A stretch of DNA of 64,000 nucleotides. Origin: Lepas anatifera. Lineage: Eukaryota; Arthropoda; Thecostraca; Lepadidae. Position numbers and translations under genes: made by a program. Where the stretch lies: NCBI GenBank assembly GCA_034440635.1, contig JAOTON010001492.1, forward strand, positions 211,001-275,000. The letters are read 5' to 3'. Positions 1-12,186 of this stretch are shown in pieces. The stretch's first letter is position 1; the number at the start of each line of letters is the position of its first letter. The notes beneath the pieces were generated by a model. The model saw only the letters and a program-made list of their open reading frames with translations. It searched no databases and was not told the origin of the DNA.

Positions 1-1170
1 ATATTGGTCAAGGTGCTGCCTGGCGGTTTGGTATTCATCTTGAAAACTGAAAGGGTGAGCTGTCCCATTAATTTGATTGACTGATAAATAGTGAGGGGAG
101 GAAGATATATTTTCTTCCACATGCTACAAGCAGAACATGAAAAGCAGCGTTGAAACGGGCGTGAAAGCTGTTTCCAAACCGTACGGTTCTCATTTCACTG
201 TATCTCCGCACGTTGCTCGGTCCAGCTGGCGAGCAGTCATTGAACTCGGCTCAGCTCGCGGGCCTGGCTCCACGCTTTAACACGAGCCGGTTAATTCCAT
301 GGCGTCGCGGCTCTTCGTCACAGCCAGACCCGCCGCCGCCGTGGTAAGCAAGGCATTAAATTGAAAACACATAACGAGAAATTCGCCGGCCACGACCGGC
401 CCAAGGTGCCATAATGATGATGGATTTGTATATAATAACACGTCATTTCCGCACTTGCTGCACATATTTTCTGCCTGTTTCGCCGGCGGCGGGTGCTCTG
501 TTCGCCGCGTGACCGCCGCGGCGTCGGCTTTGGCGAGCTGTTGACTTGTACTGAAGTCGAGCCGGCACGAATCGCACTTCCGTCGCCCGTCATACGCGCT
601 GAATAGGATGCCATGATGAATTAAAAGTTATTGAAGAACAAATCGGATTTCGGTGATAAATGAATTGGTTTAATATGCCGCGTCCTCAGTGGGAAGCAAA
701 CAGGTAGCGGTGACGTGTATGAATATGCCGCCGGGCCGGGCCTCTGGGCTCCCGTATCCCGGAGTACTACCGTGGGGCATGACCCGGAAATGAACCCAGT
801 TTGTGAACAGGACATAGCGTGAGTAGACTGCCTACTACAGAACAGTGGCGGACAGAGATACATGCATAGGGTGCTCTTTGCTTGTCTGCAAAATACCTAA
901 TTATCGATATTTGGACACTATTATTTGATAAGGAACATGAATGTGTCATGTAATGACAATACGTATATTGATTTAGGAAAACTATTTCAAGCAAGGGCTT
1001 GATATTGCTTTTGCTGGTCGGTGTAAGTTCCTAATTTGTTTGGTTGCCAAGACGGAAATAAAGGATTCAGCCAACTCATTACTGACCGGAAGGTACGGCA
1101 CTTCTGCTGAGTAAAAATTACGACTGTCTATGACCAATGCCAGTATTTCTAAGAGCTTCCAAAGAGCAAT
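1..1170. other. Single-copy DNA; GC/CpG-rich block at about 150-615
   Basis: No gene or repeat recognised. About 150-615 is rich in CpG (GCCGGCGGCGGG, CCGCCGCCGCC) interrupted by AT-rich motifs such as GGTTAATTCC and CATTAAATTG. This mix recurs in other blocks of the window and resembles animal cis-regulatory DNA rather than an exon. The remaining sequence is ordinary, and its open frames are short and overlap on both strands. Confidence 0.25.
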
Positions 1171-1220
1171 GAGCGACGCTCTGACAAAGAGCGACTTTCT
1201 GACAAAATGAGCGACGTTCC
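1171..1220. repeat. Short tandem repeat, GAGCGAC units
   Basis: GAGCGAC starts at 1171, 1189 and 1209, giving periods of 18 and 20 bases, with CTGACAAA shared between the first two units. It is a small local minisatellite of nearly three units. Confidence 0.6.
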
Positions 1221-1239
1221 AAAGACAAACGGTCATTTC

Positions 1240-1660
1240 TGACGCAAATGGAGTCTCTGACTAGGGTTAGTCTTCGGTGCCAACCAGCACCAAATCGCAG
1301 ATCCTCGATCCCTGACCACGCTCCTGCCGCTGTCTACCCTCTCCACTACAAAAGCGGCAGCGCGGGGTCAGCATCATTACCCTATCGGGCGGACTGGGCG
1401 CCGCTTTCGCAACATTACCCCAATGCGATACCGGGCGTCGGCTCGTGTGTCATCAGTATCGCGCGACACCGGGCGCCTCTGACACCGGCCGACTCGTTAT
1501 CGAGGGTCTGACGCTGTCCGCCGTCCCCTAACGGCCATCGCCGCACCGCAGATATGGACATATGCAGTGGCCGCCGCTTAATGTTCCTGATCTGGGCAGC
1601 AGAAAGGGATTCGCCGCGGTCAGGTGACCGCACCGCTCCCCCGCGCGCGGTCAGCAGCAG
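1240..1660. other. GC-rich single-copy block
   Basis: CpG-dense single-copy sequence (ACCGGGCGTCGG, GCGCGACACCGGGCGCC). Open frames exist on both strands, as expected from low stop frequency in GC-rich DNA, and none has recognisable protein features. It could be a regulatory block or an exon that I cannot recognise. Confidence 0.2.
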
Positions 1661-1891
1661 CCTTCCATTGACTGAGGTAGAGATGGGGTGGTGAGGGAAC
1701 GGATCTGATTTGAACAGAGTGAGCGTGCATGTGTTACTGAGTAAGGGTATATGAGGCGACTTCAGCAGATTTTGTCGAATAATGTGGGAAGGGGCAAGAA
1801 GAGCTTCTCTCTGCTGGAAATTCTGGGAAGTATGTATAATATACCTACTGTAACTTGCGGTTGCCTCGATGTTTTCTCATTCAGCGCAGGC

Positions 1892-2056
1892 CAGTGGTGG
1901 GTCCAGACTTCATTTGGGGGAGGCTAGAGGGCTCGAGGCTCCCCAGCTATTGCCTCAAAACAGCCTCCGGCTATGCACTTTCTACAAACACTGACATTTC
2001 GGAGGGTGGAGGTGGAGGGACTGGGCTACCTAGTCTACCTCTTGCATCCGCCGCGG
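1892..2056. mobile_element. hAT-like MITE, 165 bp
   Basis: The element starts CAGTGGTGGGTCCAG and ends GCATCCGCCGCGG, the inverse of a CAGNGGCGGATCC-type end. It is flanked by 8-bp repeats GCGCAGGC (1884-1891) and GCTCAGGC (2057-2064), a 7/8 match, which fits hAT target duplication. The interior shares stretches (GAGGCTAGAGGGCTCGAG, GCCTCAAAACAGCCTCCGGC) with the copies at 18463, 48173 and 60290. There is no coding capacity. Confidence 0.75.
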
Positions 2057-2064
2057 GCTCAGGC

Positions 2065-2559
2065 CGTTGTCATTTCGAAGCCCTATTGCGTACCTACTGA
2101 TACCATGGGACTTTCCTTGGCAGGCAGGTTCTTGATCCGGGCCAGGATTTGGCGCCCTACCATAGTCAAACCTTGCTATCTCGGATCCCATTCCTCCTTG
2201 GATGCCGTAGAACCCTGTAGTTGGAGCGTCGTAGACCCCAAGCAAAAGGGAAAGAAAAGCTCATGCTGGGGCGGACTTAGAAGTTGCTCAGAGTCACAAC
2301 CAAGAACCCCGCCTATCTACCTTTTTATTTCAACAAATGTTAAGACTATTGGGACACACTCATAGCCGGCAGAACTAGGGGACACCGTGCCACCCCCCCC
2401 TCAATGATGAATTTTAACATTAACCCTCGTTGACTGTAAATAAATGGGTTGAAAAGTTCGTGGTCCCCCTTAAATCCGGACTTAAACCCACCGCTCCTGA
2501 TTACCCGCTGAGATTTTCAAGCAAAAGCAGCGTTTAAACATTGCGGGTTCGGCACTTGT
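2065..2559. other. Unannotated stretch
   Basis: No recognisable gene or element. It contains a C-run near 2390 followed by ordinary AT-rich sequence. Confidence 0.3.
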
Positions 2560-2830
2560 TTTGCTCATTCCTCTGGCGCGTCACCTCGTCTTCCGGTCTT
2601 CCATATGCTCACACAATAGGCTGGCTGGATTCGTCTGGCTATGTCCGCATCGATTTGGTAAACACAACGCGCGGTGACCCCAGGCAGTGGAAATTATAGC
2701 GGCGGCGCGGTCATACACGATCGGGAGCTGCTGTATCATTACCACACATTCACTCTCATTACCAACACGCCGACATCCACGCAGGAAGCGGCTGGGTGAT
2801 ATATCACTTATCGAACTTGATAGCATGCCT
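2560..2830. other. GC/CpG-rich single-copy block
   Basis: A short CpG-rich block (GGCGCGTCACC, AGCGGCGGCGCGG) with an embedded GGAAATTATAGCGG motif. It is similar in texture to the other single-copy GC blocks, and no coding signature is recognised. Confidence 0.2.
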
Positions 2831-3612
2831 ACTTAGCTCATTATCGGAGGGTGTCGATTTGGAAACCAAGTTTGAAATAGCGTAGTTATACTACCGGTGG
2901 TTTTGTGAAGTAGTCACCAATAGTCTTTGTCTTATCGGGAATGAATAAGCAAACACAGCCGATTGTATATCCTTTATTATTTTGTCAGTGCCAATGCTGC
3001 GCGGTGGGTTTTCGACTCCGTGACCGACTACAGGTGCCTCCTGTGCTCCTGACACCTGTCTTTTAGGGGCTTATAAGGGATATATTTGCCTGCACGTAGT
3101 TTATCCCCAAAATAAAGAACTGGTATATATTCTGTCTGATAGAGATCACTAAACCATAGATCGACTTCGGACAATATTTGTGCTAGAAATCCCCATTAAC
3201 TATAAATATTTTGTTGGATTCTATTTTGGCAACGTTAGATGGCTTTTTTGACTATCAAACTAAGTTTTGAGGTAGTTATTTTCGCTGGCTCCCGCGCCGG
3301 AGTCGATTTGGTGTTCTCCGTCAAAACTCAGCCCCGGTCAGCCTACTGCCAAACCCTCTCCCAGAACCAAAGAAATAATCGTGTCTCTTTCGAAAAAAGT
3401 TGAATGTTAGCGCCTGAAGTTCATTCGGAACAGCTAAAAATATCAAAGATGAAATTAGGAAAATTGGATGCATCTGGAAATTTCCACAGAAAACTAGAAT
3501 TCACAACATCGCTTTCAAACCAACCGGAATATTAGTTTCAGAGTATGAACGAATGTATAAAAACATAGATTAATCCATTATGAAGGAATGTATACAAAGA
3601 TAGATGAATCCA
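2831..3612. other. AT-rich stretch with a short imperfect duplication
   Basis: No gene recognised. At 3549-3612 two imperfect copies of GAATGTATA...ATCCATTA lie side by side just before the TTAA element, so the target of that insertion was itself locally duplicated. Confidence 0.3.
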
Positions 3613-4071
3613 TTAAAGGGAATGTGGCACCTTGGTCGAATCCTGGAATTTAGTGTCATTAGGGGAACTTTTAGCCGGAAATCAAGGAGGCGTCCATGAT
3701 TTTTCTGAAAAAAATGTACAATAAGCTCGATATTTTTATTTTTAAAATGCTCCTGTAGGTAAAGAATTAAAGATCTGCCTGTGGATGATGTCATGATCTG
3801 GCAACCACTACCATATTCAACACGCTTCAAGGGCTTCGATTGGCTGATACTCACCGTGACGTCAGCATATGTCGTCACACCAACAGCCATGACAACTGTG
3901 GCCTGCTGCTAAGGGTACATTAGGGGTATATTGCACGTAGGTTTTAGCTTTTTCTACGGAAATCTCGAGTTCCAAGACAAACGGTATATTGAGTACCGGG
4001 TTTTCCGAACTGCTTTACGACTTGGCTATCTCAGTTAAAATCATGTTATGAAGGTGCCACATTCCCTTTAA
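3613..4071 (-). mobile_element. TTAA-flanked MITE, AAAGGGAATGTGGC family, 459 bp
   Basis: The element begins TTAAAGGGAATGTGGCA and ends TGCCACATTCCCTTTAA, so it has perfect inverted ends bounded by TTAA on both sides. Duplication of TTAA is the hallmark of piggyBac-type insertion, although other superfamilies also use TTAA. The body is shared with 35311-35765 (opposite orientation) and 51598-52288 (same orientation as this copy), including GACGACATATGCTGACGTCA on the minus strand. No transposase is present. Confidence 0.85.
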
Positions 4072-6206
4072 TAACTGAAACGTTCTGCTGAATGTTTCAT
4101 TTATTAATGCTGATGAATGCTTGGGTTGGAACTTCGGCAATAAGGGTAGGTATGCATTACCTCCGTCGCCAGAAAGCACCAATGATACAAATAACTATTT
4201 TCCGTATATAAGGCGTTGTTAACGCTATTAGAGAGGACACAGAGTGATAGGGGTAAATTGTTCTGTAGAATATTTTCCCGGGCCGGAAACCTGTTACGGC
4301 AGTGCATTGCCTCTGACCAGTGATTGGTTTTCAGTCAATTGTAAAGATCTTTAGTAGCTCCGATCAGCTTCGCAATGACTGGAAACGAAAGCCTAAAATC
4401 AATTTCAAACTGTTACACTTTGCCTCAATGATAAGCGATGCAGTGCCTCGTAATCTGTTACCGTCGGAAACCCAAGCATGGATATTTTCTCGCAATGGAT
4501 GAAAAGATTGAAGCGGATGTGGTCCATTCATGAGATTTCAACCGAGCTATCAGCCTCGAAGAGCATGCCGAGAAACTCCTGGTTTCATATGTTCTTTCTC
4601 TCAAAACTGACTTAGACGAAAAAGCAGCGTTTCATTAGCGCACTACTTTTGAGCGCATTAATGTCTTTTACCAAGCTCCACCTCCCCACGATTCTAACGG
4701 CTGGCGACGGATGCGTAGAACTCGGGGTGACTGACTTTCAGCTCAATAGGTTCGGTATCATTTTTAAATAAACGGTGTTTCTCCACAGTCGGTGAGCTCT
4801 GGGACAATTAAAATATCAACCTGGGCGTTTGTAGTATGATCTACCATATAGCCGTCTCGGTTCAAATCTCATTATAAAGGTGCCTGCCTCCTTCTGCTTG
4901 ATCATCAAATAAGTATTGATGAACTCATTTGCTTTTTAATCTAGGCATACGATAATTTGACAATCTTTGAACATCGACGTTTGCAAATTTTTTTCATACT
5001 CGAAGTCCAACTTTCCTTGACCAGCCTGCACTCATCCTGCTTCAAATTATGGGGATTGAACAAGCTTAACCTTCGTCTTGGAGAAATTTTACATTAAGCT
5101 CGGTGCATTCCTGGTGTGAAAGTCCGTAATCTGTTCGTCTCAACCTTTCGTTGTCAGCCAAGTGTACAGGAATTGACCAAGCATCTGAAATCAGATCAAG
5201 TAGATGTCTCATCCATCAGATACCGATGGTTAGCTTTTTGATGCTTGAATCTGAAAATTGAACCATATTCATCATCCGGTCTTTTCATTTTCACCCCTAT
5301 GTGGGTATGTCCGTTGGAAGCTTCGTAAACCAACCATGAAATTTTGACAGATTTAGGCAGTGAAATTGGTTCTTTGGATTCTCGCTAAATTTTTAATAAA
5401 CTGGGTGGCTCAGTAAGAGGATCTTGGTGGTGGAAGAAGTCCGTCATGTTTTATTGTCACTGAACACGATACATCATGGCACGGCGCTTTAAGCGCCGAC
5501 GCCATTATATTTAAATACCTGTCATTAGCCAATGGTGGTTCGCCGAAGAGTGATGTGGGAACCCGGCTTCATGGCGAGCGAGAGTGAGGGCCAAGTGGTC
5601 CCGGGCCTTTGTTGTGTGGAAGGATGTGAATTTATAAGAATAATGTATTTTTAACTTGCTTCATCACAGAGCATCATTAGTGACATTCGAAAAAGGCTGC
5701 CTCGGTGACAAATAATTAATCGACAGTTCTAAACGGTTTCTACTTGGAAAGTTGGCTGTACCTTCACAGCACAATCCAACGTGTGAACATGTCGGAATTG
5801 TTCGGTCATTGTTTGTAGTAGCCTAGTTTCAAAGCTTCTCTCGTGTCCATTAACATAAGGAGGAATCCAGCCATCTGGCAATATTTTCCAAGTCTGGCAA
5901 CATACCGATAAATTCATTGATGGGAGTTTGCTCTCGGCCCTTACTCTTTCCTATGGATGGTAGGTGGGGTGGAACAGGCGGAGGGGGAGTGCAAGGGGCT
6001 GCCAAGCGCCTTCTCGTTACGTGATAAAGCCTACATTTTCTGTCCTTCTATTTTTTCATTAAGGGCAGTTTTCATAGGGAAATTATCATTATCATCATTG
6101 CCCAATGCATTTTGTCTTGTTATTGCCTTTCCTCTGTGACAGAAAAAATCTGGTGTTGTCAAGCAGCTGTTCATGAATGGAGGCACGTGAAGGTTCTCCC
6201 CCACTC
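4072..6206. other. 2.1-kb stretch without recognised features
   Basis: Moderately AT-rich DNA. All frames are broken, and the longest open stretches are about 60-70 codons and featureless. A small perfect hairpin (GGCGCTT, one-base loop, AAGCGCC) lies at about 5483-5497. Confidence 0.35.
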
Positions 6207-6252
6207 TCTGAAGCGCAGAGTGGGATGGCACTCTGCCACTCTGTGCTTCAGA
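6207..6252. repeat. Hairpin with 17-bp arms
   Basis: TCTGAAGCGCAGAGTGG (6207-6223) pairs with CCACTCTGTGCTTCAGA (6236-6252), with one G-T wobble or mismatch and a 12-base loop. Pairing does not continue outward, so it is shorter than a typical pre-miRNA stem. Confidence 0.6.
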
Positions 6253-6479
6253 CTTTTCGCTAAACATGAATGCTTTGCGTTTGTCGCGAAATGCCATGCT
6301 TGGAACTTGAACCTACTTTCTTCCTGTTCTCATTTTACAATGATTTTGTACCCAACCATCGCTGCTGAGTTCAGGGCTTAGAAGGAACAGTGCAATATCA
6401 TGTTCGGTGATACCCTCCACCAAGCCAGTTATATACCTTATGATGCTATATTTCGGAATCCAACTGTAAAATCCCTAAA

Positions 6480-6860
6480 AAACTCTACGAATGCCAATAT
6501 TTCTCTCTGACAACTACGTTCTCACAGGCGGAAGGGAAGCATCGTCGTTCTCGCCCCTTGCTTCCTCCTGTTCGACACTCTCCCTCTCTGGGCGGCGCGG
6601 ACAATCACAGCTGGTGACAATCAGCCAGGGGCGCGGTTTTTGCACGTGCCGGGGGAGGCGCCACTGCCGCACTGTCACCGCGCCATAATTGGCCCGGCCA
6701 GTTTCATCAGACCGTGCTGTCTTTAATTCAATTTATGGCCGAGTTTATTAATCTGGCAACTCCTCTGGGGCGGGAGGCCAATTACGTCGCCCCAGGCGCC
6801 TGGTTATCGTTGAATCCATATTGTTGCGTTCAGTTTGACTACGCAATGCTATTTTCTTTT
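6480..6860. promoter_or_regulatory. Candidate cis-regulatory block
   Basis: A single-copy GC-rich core (GGGGCGCGGTTTTTGCACGTG) is followed by homeodomain-like motifs: TAATTGG near 6686, TTTATGG at 6732-6738 (the posterior-Hox/Cdx type core) and TTTATTAAT near 6743. No splice-bounded open frame or repeat is seen. The regulatory role is inference from composition and motif clustering only. Confidence 0.25.
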
Positions 6861-7759
6861 TGTAATTGTCTGCCAATGCAAAAACTGTTTCTCTTATTTT
6901 TTCTAGATATTGCTGGCAAGGTAGCAGCTGAGGAGTATCTTGTTTGGGTGCTTCCACATAAAGGTGGCTATCAATGGGACCAGAATTCCTGAAAATTGTC
7001 TTACCTAATGCGAGGTTTTTCTTCTCACATTCTTCCTTTCATTTTTGTATTGGTTTCAAATGTATGGCGGAAAGGCAGAAAGAAACTAAATGCTTCAGAT
7101 GCTTTAAGAACGCCAAACGTGCGAAATGGTGTCTGAATTCCTGCTTACAAAGGTATATAAGGAACACCCAAAACACTGGCACAACTTGCGACGGATTTAA
7201 ATATCTTTTTGGCGGTGGAATTTGGTACGGCGGAAGAGGAGAGCTTCGGGCCAGTAAGGCACAAAATTTAATATGGGATACTGTAATTGCTTCATCTGAA
7301 ATAATGAACGAATATATATTTTTCAATATAGTCCTCTGATTCAGTTTGTTTTGTATCAGAAATTGCATCAGCCTTATGTTTAATTTCTCAAATTTGCGAT
7401 GCGGGTCGGAAGAATAATATTGAGATTTATGTACCTTCTCACCCTTAATCGAATGCCCAATTCCTAATCAAATTCTAATTAAATGTCCATCATGAAGCCT
7501 GTGATGCACTTGATGCCAAAATTTTATGAACGTTGCGAAGGTGAAAAGTTTTTCTCTCACTCAAGCTCAGCTCACTTTTTTATGGTCTCAGCTCCAGCCT
7601 CGCTCCGAACTAAGTTGTCACTTTTGCTGTTTAGGAATTTCTTCGATGCTCCTTTTCTTCGCAGCCAGATAATGACGGAGCTCTCTCTAACTATCCCGAC
7701 AAATTGTTCAAGCACATAAGCTTGTCGCCGTTTTGGAGTTGCTGAGAGGAAGTGAGGAA
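6861..7759. other. AT-rich stretch without recognised features
   Basis: Open frames of up to about 120 codons occur here, but they overlap on both strands and contain low-complexity, hydrophobic or Lys/Arg-rich translations without domain signatures. I treat them as chance. Confidence 0.35.
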
Positions 7760-8680
7760 TAAATTCTGCCACGCCAGCAGTGGGCGGACGGACCCTAATG
7801 AGGCGACGATTTCGCAGGAGTTTTTGCCTCGGGCGGGATCGTACGGTGCCAACAGGAAGGAAGCAACGTCAGACTGTCATTTGTTATCTGGCCGTTTAAT
7901 AAGGTTAATCAGCTGGCGCGGTGGAGAGGTGGTGCTGACTTGAATTCTAACGTCCTATTCGCTCGCGATACTGCGTCGACAAACAATTTTATCGCACGCC
8001 TAATTATGATTCCTCAACATCCAGCTGAGCTGGCCAAAAACAGAGTTGTATGCGATGCTGAGGCCGGCGCGCTTGGCAGCAGCTGGCTCCTCATTCTGGC
8101 CAGGCTTCTCTGGCCGGCAGATTCATAAAACACTAATAAAGTCCTCTTGGAAGCATGCTGGCTGTGGATTTTAATTGTGTGCAGGCCGACCTGCAGTTTC
8201 TGCAGGCTCCGCCCACCGGCCCTCGACCAATGAGCAGCCGGGCCGAGCGTTAGTATGAGCGTCCAGGCTCAACGTAAACGAGTGGCCATTAGAGACGCGG
8301 CCAGCCCAAATGAAGTGGTTAGCCAGGCTTCCGTAATAAATGAAGAGATTAAAATTATGACGGGCTAGAAAATAGGATGGAACTGCCTTCTGCAGCGAGC
8401 GTGGATTGAATATACGGCCGGCATTCATTTTGGATGTCGGGCAGGGCCACCGGACGTTGTCGCGCGTCTAATTCCCAAATGCCATTAGCTACCGAAATTA
8501 GCGGAGCGATCCGGCGACCGGGTGGCGTTTCAATGAGGCAGAAATGAACAGGCTGGTCGCCAGATCACGGGCGGGCATCCCGTCGGTAGCGCGGCTCCAG
8601 CCGGCTCGTAACTGGCTAATGGCTCGTGAACGAGCCCCCGCCCCGCCCCTGCCCGTCTGTGGTCACCTTTGATAGACGGA
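7760..8680. promoter_or_regulatory. Candidate cis-regulatory cluster
   Basis: About 0.9 kb of single-copy sequence alternates GC-rich words (GGCCGGCGCGC, CGGCCGGCATTC, GCGACCGGGTGG) with homeobox-like AT motifs (CCGTTTAATAAGG, CTAATTATGATTCC, CACTAATAAAG, TTTTAATTG, CCATTAGC, AAATTAGCGG). The density of TAAT cores in a CpG-rich background resembles developmental enhancers. No coding exon is recognised, and the function is inferred. Confidence 0.3.
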
Positions 8681-9476
8681 GACACTTCAAGGGTGCATTC
8701 AGCACCACCAAGCCGGTGTGTCAAAGCATCTGAGAATGGAAAGGTCATGCTTGCAAACCATGTAGCTGTCATATCCAACAAACCTGTCAACGAGGTTTAA
8801 CACAGTGCCTGCAGTTGCTGGAAATTCCACACTTATGAAGCATTTCACAGTGAGGATCAACTATCAATCAGGTGTTTATGCTTAAAAATCAGAAACCAAG
8901 GAAGGGGGCTAATTCCCTGAAAATTTGAACCAGGGAGGGAATGTCCCCCAAAATATTCTCGACCTGGATCTGGGTTTTGCCTCTTCTCCCTTTACCAGAG
9001 CGTTCTTGCTTAAATGTTCCCGTTTTTTTTCGGTAACTGGCTGGGTTGCTAACACTATACTTTTTAGGTTTGATCTCCGTCTCCCCCTCTTTCGTCCACC
9101 GATTGGCCGGAATCGCCTGGCCGCAGTCTGTGTCTCCCAGAGCTCCTCATGGCACGGGACACGGAGCGGTAACCAAAGGAACCGACCAACCGAGAACCAA
9201 GGGCTGGAATGGGACGGAATAGGACGAGAATTTGCCAGTTTTATTCTGGCAGGGATAGGAGAACAGCTCTTCTCCAATTGAAATAACAAACTGCTTCACC
9301 GTCAGAACTCTTTTGCTTTAGGGTAGAATTTGAGCAGTGCTAAACACATTGTTGAGTCACGTTGTATGTTCCGTAAGCTGGCTGAGGTTGATGCTAAAAG
9401 CTCTGTCCAGTAAACATACAAAACGAGCATCGGTGGGTGGCAATGCATGTATGGATATGCCGATTGAAAAATAAAG

Positions 9477-9478
<2 letters not shown>
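8681..9478. other. Unannotated stretch
   Basis: No recognised gene or repeat. One region, about 8909-9289, stays open on both strands for about 120 codons, which argues for chance rather than coding. Confidence 0.3.

Positions 9479-9551
<73 letters not shown>
9479..9551 (+). repeat. (CT)n microsatellite
   Basis: An uninterrupted CT run of about 36 copies. It directly abuts a second, unrelated microsatellite. Confidence 0.98.
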
Positions 9552-9553
<2 letters not shown>

Positions 9554-9644
9554 GTCCCGTCCCGTCCCGTCCCGTCCCGTCCCGTCCCGTCCCGTCCCGT
9601 CCCGTCCCGTCCCGTCCGTCCCGTCCCGTCCGTCCCGTCCCGTC
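9551..9644 (+). repeat. (CCCGT)n microsatellite
   Basis: About 19 units of CCCGT, with three CCGT units near the right end. The pentamer could have arisen from the CT tract by point mutation and then expanded. Frames translated through both arrays are artefacts. Confidence 0.98.
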
Positions 9645-10448
9645 TTTTGCTGAAACGCAATAAGCCTGGAAGGTTTGTTAACGTTCAATGGCTTGTTGCT
9701 TGAAGATACGCCACCGTGTTATAATACGTCATTTACCTGTGTCTGAGGTATCTGTGCTTTTAATTGGTGCCCTGTGAAACTACATCTCGGCCTGGTTTTG
9801 CAAAATGTAGAATGTCAAAATCACGATCTAAAATCCAAAGACTGGTACGGGCATACGTGACGTCGAGTCGCCCATGTCACTTTGAGGAGGTGGGGGGGAG
9901 GGGGGTGGAAGTAAGGACTCAGGGAGGGAGACCTTGGTAACTATCCAACACGGATCACTAATTGATCCCTGTCAATTATTGTTGCCGAATGAAGGTAATG
10001 CGTCTTGTTGTCTCTTTTCCATAAGAGCACCGGGTTGATTTCCTGAATTCCAGCATGACTCGCGATTTTTTTTTTCTAATTTAACGTCGAAATGTAACCG
10101 GGGACATAGCAAAGAGGTGGAAACAGGGTTCATTCCCTTCATCAGTCAGGTACCGAGGGCGGGGTCGAGACCCATTGGAAACATGATGAACCGTCTACGA
10201 CTGTCTTTGGCCCGAGTTTCTTGGATGATTTGATCTGAAAATGAATCTGAGGCCCTAACTTGGAGGCAAGTATAGCTGGTTGCCGGTAGCATTGTTGCCA
10301 ACCAGAGACCTCCCAGTGAGCTGATGCCCCCTGCCCAGGATCCCTGACCTGGAAGCAATGAAGCCCCCTGTGATCATCCGTTATCATTCAAGGGAGCCGA
10401 GTCCGCATCTGATGGCAGCGCGGTCACCAAGGGTTAACTGCAGCCCTT
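9645..10448. other. Unannotated stretch with a G-rich tract
   Basis: No gene seen. Around 9889-9908 there are runs of G7 and G6 (GTGGGGGGGAGGGGGGTGG) that could form a quadruplex on the plus strand. A T9 run lies near 10068. Confidence 0.35.
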
Positions 10449-10531
10449 ATACAAGAATTTTACGCCTGAAGGGAGTTGGAAACCGTGCATACAAGAATTT
10501 TACACCTGAAGGGAGTTGAAGAAACCAGTGC
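10449..10531 (+). repeat. 40-bp tandem duplication
   Basis: ATACAAGAATTTTACGCCTG starts at 10449 and recurs at 10489 as ATACAAGAATTTTACACCTG, followed in both units by AAGGGAGTTG. It is a two-copy tandem duplication with a few differences. Confidence 0.8.
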
Positions 10532-11392
10532 GAACGATATTCATATCCAAGGGATATCCAGCTTAAAATTAGCGTGCGGGTTTAAATGGTTTTTCACGCA
10601 ATATGATTTTGCTGCATTATATCCAACTTGTTCATTGGCCACTCGAACGCTTTGCATTCATTTCACGTTACAGGCGGCATCTTGATAATCCCTAGGATTA
10701 CTACGAGTTAGGCACCGAGTCACAACGAAGCTATTGCACACGAGCCCGATGCCACGACTCTGTCGATGTCAAGAACGCCGAGCTGGTCACGTCTGGGGGA
10801 GCTGTAAGACATCGGATCTCTCTTAACGGCATGAGACCGCCGTAAGCAGAACGTCACGTTTAGGTGGCAACAGAGTGCACCTAAACACGTTTTTACTTTC
10901 CTGCGCGGTAAAAACCGGTTCATAATTGAATCAATGATTTCCTGGAAATGCGACCTGCAACTAGGCTGTGAATTTTTTTGTACGTTTATGTATTCAATGA
11001 CATATTGCGAAGCGGGCATGTCATCCTCGTTTGTACTTAATGATGTCTGTTCTTTGAAGATACATTTATGTATGAAATAGGCTATAACTCACGAATGTTC
11101 GAGCATGGCTCGTGATCGCTGTCGAATTCAGTCGAATTCTGTCGAATTCAGGTGTGTCAAGGGCAACTGCCCTCCAACGGCTGGTCATTAGCAGCTCTCT
11201 CTGAAGCAGCTCTCTCAAAGTGAAACATTGCGGAATGGGTGAAGACGATACTTTTATTTCCGACTTCTGCGTTTCACGAGTAACGACCCTCTCTCCGCTT
11301 ACAAAAATGTTGACCCAGTTACCCACCAGAGATATAGTTGTGGACCCGCCAGAACCTATCACGGGGCCCTTTTCCAGTTGTGGTAGTGGTCC
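10532..11392. other. Unannotated stretch
   Basis: No gene recognised. A short triplication of GTCGAATTC occurs near 11122-11150, and AGCAGCTCTCTC is repeated near 11190-11215. Confidence 0.35.
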
Positions 11393-12186
11393 TTATCACG
11401 TGCATTGCCGGGGGAGGGGTGAGAGAAGGTACCCGCCCCCCCATCGGTGTTTTAAGACAAAAAAGCGGCGGTGCCTAGCGCTGCCTTACTTGGGATACCT
11501 TTTCTCTGCTCATTTTTACAACTTTAGATAAAACTTTAAGGTTGGGTCATCTCAGGTCTGGTCACTAGTGCAGGTCAAGTGGCCTCACCTGACATCTAAG
11601 ATAGCATAATTCATAACAGGGTGCAAATATCCGATTGAAACTCATCTGACATAATGAGTGCACCGAGTTCTACGAAATGTATTCCGGTATTTTTTATGTC
11701 AATGACCTAAGGCCAGGTACGAGCTATTGGAATACATGGGATAATATATGGATCCATTGGAAATACATGGGAAAAATGGTTTAAACTGAATAACTTAGTA
11801 ATGGATGGTCGTAGAGCTTTTATCAGGTCAAATCCTCTATTTGACCTGATTTGATCTAGCAAGGTCATATTATCTATCATTTGGCTTGGCTTGCTGCGAG
11901 GATTCCAATGTTCTTGGTTATTTTTCCCATCTTGACTAGTTTAGATATAATTACTGAAATCCTTCATCTACATGGTATCCCAATGGTGGCATGCCTTGAC
12001 CTCTAGTGACCTTAAATGTTACCTGACAAGAAATTATTTAGATTTTGTCCATCGATAATTGAATGGGCTATCCGACGCCGTTGACCGTTTTTGGCTATCT
12101 AACGTGGTTCTCAAGATCTTAAGGGGGGGGTACCCGCCCCCGTCAAAGCGAAGTTGGCTGTCGGACCCCGTCAATGCCTATGCTAT
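11393..12186 (-). mobile_element. TTAACACGCGC-family element, diverged copy
   Basis: The left end TTATCACGTGCATTGCCGGG corresponds to the family terminus TTAACACGCGCATTGACGGG, and the right end CCCCGTCAATGCCTATGC is its degraded inverse. The interior carries the family landmarks in order for the minus orientation: a CGGCGG...CGCTGCC palindromic stretch, AGGTCAAGTGGCCT, AATGACCTAAGG, ATTTGACCTGATTTGATC and CTCAAGATCTTAAGGGGG. Both terminal TTAA sites are mutated, so this is an old copy. Confidence 0.75.

Noticed and set aside
7039..7368. Frames of 109-121 codons on opposite strands
   Set aside because: Both strands are open over the same DNA, the sequence is AT-rich and there is no domain signature. 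Chance is the simplest explanation.
9302..9703. Frames rich in Arg-Glu or Ser-Leu and Val-Pro-Ser-Arg repeats
   Set aside because: They are translations of the CT and CCCGT microsatellites, not proteins.
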